This document shows positions 56,080 to 64,000 of a DNA stretch of 64,000 nt, piece after piece. The stretch is from assembly GCF_000143415.4 (NCBI RefSeq), contig NW_003314281.1:1728082-1792081 (forward strand), given 5' to 3'. Source of the stretch: Selaginella moellendorffii (Eukaryota; Streptophyta; Lycopodiopsida; Selaginellales; Selaginellaceae). The stretch's first letter is position 1; every line of letters begins with the position of its first letter. A program made the translations under genes and the position numbers. The notes beneath the pieces are model-generated. The model was given only the letters and a program-made list of their open reading frames with translations. It did no database searches and was not told the origin of the DNA.

Positions 56080-58260
56080 TGGAAAATCTAGTTAGCTCCA
56101 AAAAATTCTTACAACTTAGTAATAGTAAAGCTTACTTGGTGTATATGAATATCCACTTTAGAATCCTGGTGCAAAATGTTAATGAAGATGTAGTACATAT
56201 GCTTACAAAGAGCATCTGCCTTCCTATGTTCCTTGCACTTTGTAAAGTCTACAAGAAGGAAAGTCTTAAATGGCAATTATGTACTCTCCACCTTCTGTTT
56301 TAACTATGTACTCATTTGCAAACACAGTAATGTACTTCGTGGAAAGAATCTCACACTCAAGTGTTTGAGCAAAGTTTATTTTACCTTGCTTCTACTTGGA
56401 GATAATACTAATAAATTTAATTGTTTTACCTTTCCTTGCTGGCCTTCTATATATCTTTGTATGAATATTCCTCATTCTATCACTCATGTCTCCAAATCTC
56501 CTTTCAAGATTGAAACCAGATTTCTCAAGGTTTTTAATCTCATCCAAGGTGAGCACGACCCCATTAGCAACCAGCCATTCTTTAAATACTGCATTAGGTT
56601 TAGTCACTATAGTGTCTTCAAGCCACTTCTTATAGTTGGCATCGGTGTTGCAACAATATAGTTAGCACCATCTCGAAAATCTTGCTTGCTTTCATTCTCC
56701 ATAGAAACATGGGGCTAGAATAAAAGAAAATTTATCACCATGAATCCAGACCCAACACTTGCCCCTCAGAAGCATCCTTATACATATTATATTTGATTTT
56801 TCTAACATGCATCAGATTGCCCATTGCTTCAGCTCCACGTTACGGTAAACAATTTCAACCTGTTGTGATGCACTTTCTTCATTAGCCACTTGAGGCTCAA
56901 TCCAAGAGTAATGTCTTGGAGTAGAATGGTATTTGATATCAAGCCTATGAGAGCTTTTCGCTCCAAGATCCACACCAACATTTTCACCAATAAAGGAAAA
57001 ACGATGCTTTGAGTGGATAGCCTTTATATCACCAATAGAAGCCTAGGGAGTGTATTCTATAGATGTGCTATGGACCACTTCCTCAACTGCAATTACCACT
57101 GTTCGGGCGGGTGGAGTTAATTTTCTCTTCATCCTATCATGTAATATATCAACAGAAGGCCTTGTTCCCACATATCTTCCTTCCTTGAATGCCAATGCTT
57201 TTAAAGATTGTTTTATAGCACATATCAAATCTGATAGATAAACTTCATATAAACTCATCTTCCCTTTCACTACCTCAAAGGAATGCCAAATCCAGTGCTT
57301 ACTTTCGGAGAGATTCACAGTTAGGGTGTACGCGAGGTCCTCAAATGGTTGATCATAATGGAAAAGGCAATATTAAAAAATAATAAAATGAGAAAAAATA
57401 AATAAAAACCAACCTAAAAAGAGTGATATCCCCACTGGAACATCCTAACTTCCTACCACCCTAACTACGACTCAAGTTGTGGTAGACAACTTACGTCTGT
57501 ATGGCCATCTTCACACCACCACATTTGAATCTCATTTGCTTTTGCCTCATGCTTTTTTTCAGAAGATGCAACCTGCCATTGTTTGCACAACTCCTTAAAT
57601 ATTGATTGAAACTCTGGCTTAATAAGGCGGTAGTGTTGATTTAGGTTTTGAGCGCAATGGAACTCATAAGTCTTCTCACCTTTCAATAGTTGACCATTCC
57701 CAAAAATTGCTTAGACACCATTCTAGTTTGCACTAGCCCCATCTACCATGAAACTATGAAAGTTTGCAGGCCTACCAGTCCGCTTTAGGACAATATCAAA
57801 GAGGGACTTTCAAAATATTTCATGGGCTGTTTGGTCTTGTAGTTTAAACTCTACTATTGCAATTGTTAAGTTATTATGTAGCCAGTGAAAACATAAATAT
57901 TATAACAATTTCAATATAATGAGAATAAAAATTACCTTGGATCACACACATGAGCTTCTATAGTTGTCCAACCCAATACACGCTCCATATGGTCAAAATG
58001 TACCTATGCATTTGCAAGGTCACTAGACCTAAACATGTCAATTCGGGAGGCAAGGTCTACATCAAATGCAAGGCCCATGGTAGATATTTTGAAGATGAAG
58101 AGGTGCTCCTGCTCATTCACAATTTAGTCTGGAAACAAACTTCTATAGATGAACTCGTATGGATAGATCCATTTCAATTCAAGGATGAAGTTAATTTTTT
58201 ATTGTAACTTCCCCTCTTGAGATTCACACATCCAAGATTTTATCCTAAACAATATAATGT
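56080..58260 (-). pseudogene. Mutator-like transposase, copy 1
   Basis: Minus strand parallels the copy 2 transposase: 57690-57465 (GEKTYEFHCAQNLNQHYRLI), 57318-57043, 56607-56392. It is interrupted by stops and lacks the N-terminal exon. The TAG seen in copy 2 near the HFDHMEH motif is present here too. Confidence 0.75.
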
Positions 58261-58859
58261 AAGAAAAAAAAAATTATAGCGTATGAAATATAACAAATGT
58301 ACCTTCTTAGGCTAGTAGGGGCACGGACCATACTTGAGCTCACGAGTTGAAGAGTTGAGCTCACGAGTTGAGCTCAATTTTCAATTGTAATTTAGTACAA
58401 ACATTATAAATTTTAAAATTTTAAGGTTATGGTGAACCTAATAATTTAATAACTCTCTATATATTATATAGATAAAAATTTTCTAAAGAACACATTTTGT
58501 TCTAATAATTTAAATATTTACTACATGCAATGATAGGGACATTTGTTAGAACATAAAATAAAATGTTTGAAAAAAGAGTATTCTTGTCACTTCTTTAAAT
58601 TTGTACTCTATGCTTTTTGGCTAGTAAATGTTAGGTTTGTCAGAATTAAAAAATTATTAAATTTGAAATAAGATCTATGTGAAGTCATATAACCGTTTGA
58701 AAGGAAAAAAAATAACCGTTGATGTAAGCTTATTGCATATAAAAGAAAGACTTGGTTCTTTGTAGAATACATTCTTGAGGGGTTTGTCGTAGCATATTGT
58801 CTAGAATTTATAGATCTTCATTCACACTCTCATTCGAAAAAAGGGAAATACACCCACAA

Positions 58860-59312
58860 ATGTCTATGGGTTCTAGTGTTGGTAATTTTAACTCTCACAA
58901 TCTTTCTTCCCAGGGCTCAAGGGCTAGGAGATGCAATAACTATCCCATTGCACAGCATAACCAAATCACACAAGAGAATGAAAGAGAGGATAGTGAGGAT
59001 AGTGATCATGAGTTGGAGATAAATGCAATGACAGAGGGTGCAACAAATTGGGTGAAAAAGAATGCCCTCTTACTTGTTTTAGAAAAATGCAATTCTGCCA
59101 CTTTCAAGAAGTGCCCCATATGTTTTCTAGCGTCTGGTGGAAACAATAGCAATGATCAGTATGATGGTATATATGCTCTTGCGACACACTGCAACATCAC
59201 GCACCCGAAAGACTACCATGAAATCTTTTTTGAGATGGTAAAGACAGAAATGGAGACACACGAGTACTATGGGCAGTATTGCGAGAAGAACACTCGGAAG
59301 CATATAAAATGA
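58860..59312 (+). CDS. Transposon accessory protein with C2H2-like finger
   Basis: 150 residues from the ATG at 58860 (MSMGSSVGNFNSHN). An acidic stretch (NEREDSEDSDHELE) is followed by a compact finger: CPICFLAS, about 22 residues, HCNITH. It ends with a His/Lys-rich helix. It is open in copy 2 and broken in copy 1. It lies tail-to-tail with the transposase, 92 bases apart, as mudrB lies to mudrA in maize MuDR. There is no sequence likeness to MURB that I can see. Possible role: DNA binding or integration help. Confidence 0.7.
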   Translation: MSMGSSVGNFNSHNLSSQGSRARRCNNYPIAQHNQITQENEREDSEDSDHELEINAMTEGATNWVKKNALLLVLEKCNSATFKKCPICFLASGGNNSNDQYDGIYALATHCNITHPKDYHEIFFEMVKTEMETHEYYGQYCEKNTRKHIK

Positions 59313-59403
59313 AAAGTGAAATGAAAAAGCACATTTGTATTAATTATATAAAGTATAATAAGTTTTATTGATAGAGAATAAACATCGATAGTGTTAGAGA
59401 AAT

Positions 59404-62400
59404 CTAATTAGCTCCAAAAGTTTTTTGCAACTCAGCAATAGTAAGGCTTGCTTGGTGTATATGAATATCCACTTTAGGATCCTGGTGCAAGATGTTGATG
59501 AAGATGTAGTACATATGCTTGCAAGGAGCATATGCCTTCCCATGTTCCTCGCGCTTCATAAAGTCTGGACATGTGCAAGAAGGAAAGTCGTGAATGGCAA
59601 TTGTGTACTCTCCACTTTCTGTTTTGACTATGTACTCCTTTGCAAGCGTAGTGATGTACTTCGTGGAGAGAATCTCACACTCAAGTGTTTGAGCCAAGTT
59701 TATTTTACCTTGCTTCTGCTTGGAGATGGTACCAATAAATTTAACTGCTTTACCTTTTCGTGCTGGCCTCCTGTGCATCTCTGTAGGAATAGTCCTGCTC
59801 CTGTCACTCATGTCTCCAACTCTCCTCTCAAGATTAAAACCAGATTTCTCAAGGTTTTCAATCTCATCCGAAGTGAGCGCGACCCCATTAGCAACTGGCC
59901 ATTCTTTAGGTACTGCATCAGGTTTAGTCACTATAGTGTCTTCAAGCCGCTTCGTATGGTTGGCGTCGGTGTTGCAACAATATAGCCAACACCATCTTGA
60001 AAATCCTGCTTGCTTTCGTTCCCCATAGAAACATGGGGCTGGAACAGAAGCAGATTTTTCACCACAAATCCAGGCCCAACACTTGCCCCTCGGAAGCATC
60101 CCCACACACCTTACATTTGATTTTGTTGGCACACGTCGGATTGCCCATTGCTTCGGCTCCACACTACAGTAAGCAATTTCAACCTGTTGCGATGCACTCT
60201 CTTCATCAGCCACTTGAGGTGGCTCAGTCCGAGAGCGGTGTCTTGGAGCAGAATGGTACTCGACATTAGGCCTGTGGGAGCTTTTTGCTCCAAGGTCCGT
60301 ACCAACATCTTCCCCAGCAAAGGAAAAATGACGCTTTGAGCGAACAGTCTTCATATCACCAATAGAAGCTCGGGGAGTGTACTCCATAGATGTGCCACGG
60401 ACCACTTCCTCAACTGTAGTTGCCACTGTTTGGGCGGGTGGAGTTAATTTTCTCTTCATCCTATCATGTAACATCTCAACAGAAGGCCCTGTTCCCATAT
60501 ATCTTCCTTCCTCGAATGCCAGTGCTTTTGAAGATTGCTCTATAGCACGTATCAAATCTGATAGACAGGCTTCGTATAGACTCATCTTCCCTTTCCCTGC
60601 CTCAAAGGAACGCCAACTCCAATGCTTACTTTCGGAGAGATTCACAGTTGGGGTGTATGCGAGGTCCTCAAGTGGTTGATCCTAATGGAAAAGGCAATAT
60701 TAAAAGGTAATAAAAGGAGAAGAAAAAATATAAACCAACCTGAAAAGAGTGATGTCCCCATTGGAACATCCTAATTTCCCACCATACTAACTATGACTCA
60801 AGTTGTGGTAGGCAACTTACGTCTGTATGGCCATCTTCATGCCACCACATTCGGATCTCATTTGCTTTTGCCTCATGCTCTTCTTTAGAAGGTGCAGCCT
60901 GCCATTGTTTGCACAACTCCTTAAATATTGATTGAAACTCTGGCTTGATAAGGTGGCAGTGCTGGTTTAGGCTTTGAGCCCAATGGAACTCACAAGTCCT
61001 CTCACGACCTTCCAATGGTTGACCATTCCCAAAAACTGCTCGGATACCATTCCAGTTTGCACCAGCCCCATCTGCCATGAAACCACGAAAGTTTGCAGGC
61101 TTACCAGTCCACTTTAGGACAATATCAGAGAGGGACTTCCAAAATATTTCCTGTGCTGTCTGGTCTTGTACTTTAAACTCTACTGTCGCAATTGTTAAAT
61201 TACAACGTAGCCTATAAAAACATAAATATTATAACAATTTCAATATAATGAGAATAAAAATTACCTTGGATCATATACATGAGCTCCCATGGTTGTCCAA
61301 CCGGATACATGCTCCATATGGTCAAAATGTACCTATGCATTTGCAAGGTCACTGGACCCAAACATGTCCATTCGGGAGACAAGATCTACTCCAGAGGCAG
61401 GGCCCATGGTAGACATTTTGAAGACGAAGGGGCGCTCTTGCTCATTCACAACTTGGTCTGGAAACAAACTTCCGTGGATGAACTCGTATGGACAAGTCCG
61501 TTTCAATTCAAGGATGGAGTCAATTTTTGATTGCAACTTCCCCTCTCGAGATTCACACATCCAAGATTTTATCCTAAACAATATAATGTAAGAAAAAATT
61601 ATTATTATAACGTATGAAAAATAACGGATGTACCTCCTTAGGCTAGTAGCAGGTTGTACTCCTCATAGTAAGTCCCGCAAGCTAGCCTCGTTTAGTTGAG
61701 TCTTTTGGCAACCTGGATTGAGTAAGGTATTTGCGATAAAATCCTTGAGGACGGTCTTCTGAACATGCTTCGGAGTTGCAGATGAGTTTCTCATAGTCTC
61801 TTCCTGTACAGCATCTTTGAAACGGTTGAGAGAACTCCTTTGTATCCCTTCCTGCATTGGATGCATATGTGTGCCAACATGCACTGCAGCTCTTCCAGCC
61901 ACTCCATCCCGTGGAAGAAAGTAGTACATCTTGGCATCGCAGATAGCACGACATAGAGGAGCATTTTTGCAGAATCGACATTTGAATCCAACAGCAATGG
62001 TGTCACAGGCTGGAGGATTGACTGCAGACCCTTCGAAAAATATAGAGTTTCTAGAGCGGTCTCGATTGCATGCTTCATCCACACAATCTAAATGCCCGCC
62101 ACAATAAACTATAGACACTGTGCCTTCAAAATGTTGGAAGTGTGTGGTCTTGATCTTGCACCAATTGTGGACATCCTGCTTGGTTTCCATCCCCTTCCGT
62201 TTGGAACTTGTGCTGCTGACAAGAGGTGGTAGCTCGAAGAAAATGTTGCCGTTGTAGGAGGATGGAAGCTCACTCACAAGCCTATACAAAAACAAGTGCA
62301 CGTCGATTGAGAGGCGTGAAAACTGGAAAGCATTGCTAACGGCTTTGAATATTGCTGAAGTTGGAGCTGGAGCTGGTGAATTTGGCGCCGACACTAGCAT

Positions 62401-62751
62401 GACATCTTCATTTGAACTAGAAGAGGACGAGAGGATAACGACTGACTCTTGCTTCACATTCACTTTCGCTAGAGTGCATTTTGGCATTTTGACTGGAGAT
62501 CCAAACACTCGAATCTCCTTCGACTTGGAATTTTGTAAATCCCATTGTTGTCCACCCTCGCCCACACCAGAAAGAAGAAACTCCGAGTATGCAACTATAC
62601 CGGTGTCGTTGCGGATCACAGCCTCTAAAGAAATAGAGCCAAGACAAAGATCAAAACGCCAACATAAAAAACTTTCAGAAACAATACTCTGAGAGAATGA
62701 AAGAGGTGGGTGATCTCGAAAATGAAGAAGAAACCTCTCCATCCTTCTCAA
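59404..62751 (-). pseudogene. Mutator-like transposase with SWIM zinc finger, copy 2 (two in-frame stops)
   Basis: Minus-strand exons fit at 62751-61634, 61573-61265, 61211-60821 and 60681-59404; a small exon near 60770-60740 is possible. The N-terminal exon has a Cys cluster (FKCRFCKNAPLCRAIC) and a RAAVHVGTHMHPMQEG block. The core shows HFDHMEHVSGW, then FMADGAGANWNGIRAVFGNG and CEFHWAQSLNQH. The C-terminus has a SWIM finger, CTCPDFMKREEHGKAYAPCK followed by H. A TGA at 61663-61665 and a TAG at 61333-61335 interrupt the frame. Otherwise it is well kept, so it is either recently dead or read another way. Confidence 0.75.
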
Positions 62752-62760
62752 TAGGTTTTG

Positions 62761-63539
62761 GAGTTCTCTCTCTTTATGCTACTTATAAAAATCTATAGTG
62801 AAACATAATTGAAATTTAAATAGAGTAATAAGAAGACAACGTACAAAATGAATTTAAATTCTATAGCAAATTTAACATGTGTAAGTGTGACAGTATTAAT
62901 ATTACTGTCATCTATTATGATGTCTGATGCATGTATACACATAGATCCAAGGAAAGATTTTCAGCACGTGAGTTTGATAGTTAATAATGATACCAGTAAT
63001 GACATTCAGCTATAACGTGTCAAACCAAGAGATCCAATCTAACTATCAGCACATGTGATATGTCAAGTTGTTAAATTTTGAGTGGTAGATGATAATAAAT
63101 CTTGTCAAATCTTATTCTTCAATAACAGATTTGATTCGTAGTACAACTCAAGTTTTATCCATAATTGTGAACACTGCTCAATGACATTTAAAGCACGTGC
63201 CTATTGTCTAGGATCTAATACAGTACAAAATAAATTTCTGGATGAGGATTCATCCATTCATAGATGGATATAGTACAACATATTTTAACGTGCCTTATTT
63301 ATACTCTTTGAAGTTCTTGTAACGATTCCAAAATATGTACAAAATAGTGATGAGAATGCATCCTTTCTAGATAATTTGTAAAATATAATATCATATCTCT
63401 AATAACAGAAATGTTGATAGGTGCTAGTTATACCATCATTAAAATATAGAAAATAAAGAAGCATAATTTACATATAATAATAATGATAAGATAAAATAAG
63501 ATCAAAGATATTGTGATGGTTGAGATTTAGGTTATTCGG
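62761..63539. other. AT-rich intergenic
   Basis: No gene or repeat recognised. Confidence 0.5.
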
Positions 63540-63625
63540 AATGAACGGCCAGGATTAGAGATTGGTTAGGGTTAGGGCAGCCGTCAGGATTAGGGTTAGG
63601 GTAGCCGCCAAGATTAGGTTACTGT
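63540..63625 (+). repeat. Interstitial telomere-like stretch
   Basis: Imperfect ggttaggg / gattaggg units (about seven) mixed with 'gcagccgtca' and 'gtagccgcca'. Units are six bases (ttaggg) rather than the seven-base plant telomere repeat, so it may be simple sequence by chance rather than telomere-derived. Confidence 0.6.
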
Positions 63626-63644
63626 TTGCATCGTGAGTGGAGCG

Positions 63645-63960
63645 TGTGAGAGATCGAGAGATTGAGCGCGAAGGAGATCGAGGGATTGAGCGCGAAGGAG
63701 ATCGAGTGATTGAGCGTGCAAGAGATCGAGAGATTGAGCGTGCAAGAGATCGAGAGATTGAGCGCGCGAGCGGGAGAGATTGAGCGCGCGAGCAGGAGAG
63801 ATTGAGCGCGTGAGCGGGAGAGATTGAGTGCGTGAGCAGGAGAGATTGAGTGCACGAGCGGGAGAGATTGAGTGTGCGAGCAGGAGAGATTGAGTGCGCG
63901 AGCGGGAGAGATTGAGTGCGCGAGCGGGAGAGATTGAGCGCACAAGAAATCTAGCACGAT
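63645..63960 (+). repeat. Minisatellite with 24- then 22-base units
   Basis: About five 24-base units (agatcgag, ggattgagcgcgaagg type) lead into about nine 22-base units (agattgagcgcgcgagcggg type). Frames across it yield repetitive Ser/Leu/Ala-rich peptides on the minus strand that are artefacts. Confidence 0.88.
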
Positions 63961-64000
63961 CAAGAAATCGAGGGAGGAAAGATGCCGCCAAGGGTGAGTT

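Larger units (their letters stand above)
55036..58320. mobile_element. Mutator-like element, copy 1 (5'-truncated, decayed)
   Basis: It starts with 'cttgagcttacgagttgaag' and parallels copy 2 from 58326 onward. It carries a decayed accessory gene on plus (55600-56001, KYSICFL replaces the Cys pair) and a decayed transposase on minus (about 56080-58260). It stops at 58320, right where copy 2 begins. The N-terminal transposase exon is missing. Many stops. Confidence 0.75.
58326..62760. mobile_element. Mutator-like element, copy 2 (near complete)
   Basis: Contains an accessory gene (plus) and a multi-exon transposase with SWIM finger (minus), converging at about 59.35 kb. The left end is 'cttgagctcacgagttgaag'. 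The right end was not found: no inverted match to the left end is seen up to 64000, so terminal repeats are not established. Assignment to the Mutator-like superfamily rests on the DG-x-GAN-type core plus a C-terminal SWIM finger. Confidence 0.7.

Noticed and set aside
63540-63625. True telomere end
   Set aside because: Units are six bases and degenerate, and the sequence continues into other DNA. At most an interstitial relic.
63645-63960. CRISPR array
   Set aside because: Units are contiguous with no unique spacers, and this is eukaryotic nuclear DNA.
63614-63991. Ser/Leu/Ala-rich repeat protein on minus strand
   Set aside because: Translation of the 22-24-base minisatellite.

Overview
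This is nuclear DNA from a land plant. The genes have many short introns (about 45-70 bases), pentatricopeptide-repeat (PPR) genes are frequent, and plastid (TIC20), strigolactone/karrikin-type receptor (KAI2) and cyclic-nucleotide-domain acyl-CoA thioesterase genes are present. The compact GT-AG introns, the abundance of PPR genes and the AT-rich decayed transposons best fit a lycophyte such as Selaginella. That placement is inference; no search was run.

Layout. 0.6-11.6 kb is a dense genic block: a BTB/POZ protein, a GT4-type glycosyltransferase, acyl-CoA thioesterase ACOT-1, a C2-domain protein, and on the minus strand a mitochondrial-carrier-family protein and TIC20. 11.6-16.7 kb is AT-rich decayed repeat with a Ty3/gypsy relic. 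16.7-18.9 kb holds ACOT-2 (minus). 19-40.4 kb is a segmental-duplication zone. It has one intact PPR gene, one intact phytanoyl-CoA-dioxygenase (PhyH) gene, two PPR pseudogenes, several PhyH and ACOT fragments, two Dof-like zinc-finger relics, a DNA-polymerase-theta/TEBICHI-like relic folded into a palindrome, and an IMPACT-family pseudogene. 40.4-54.1 kb is genic again: ACOT-3, a CWF19-like CCCH protein with a probable U12 AT-AC intron, a long PPR gene, KAI2, two tandem membrane-protein paralogues, and an unrecognised 734-residue P-loop NTPase. 55-62.8 kb holds two tandem copies of a two-gene, SWIM-finger, Mutator-like transposon. The window ends in AT-rich DNA and a minisatellite.

How genes relate. 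Three ACOT paralogues of 428, 428 and 420 residues share a 17-exon layout and end in peroxisomal targeting tripeptides (SKL, SKL, SRL). The PhyH family, part of which works in peroxisomal alpha-oxidation, sits tail-to-tail with ACOT-3-derived sequence at four places. PhyH and PPR copies are head-to-head across about 55 bases. The duplication zone records tandem duplication, inversion, a micro-inversion inside PhyH, and apparently recombination between copies.

All splice sites were chosen by eye from reading-frame continuity and family resemblance. Summed exon lengths are multiples of three in every gene called intact.
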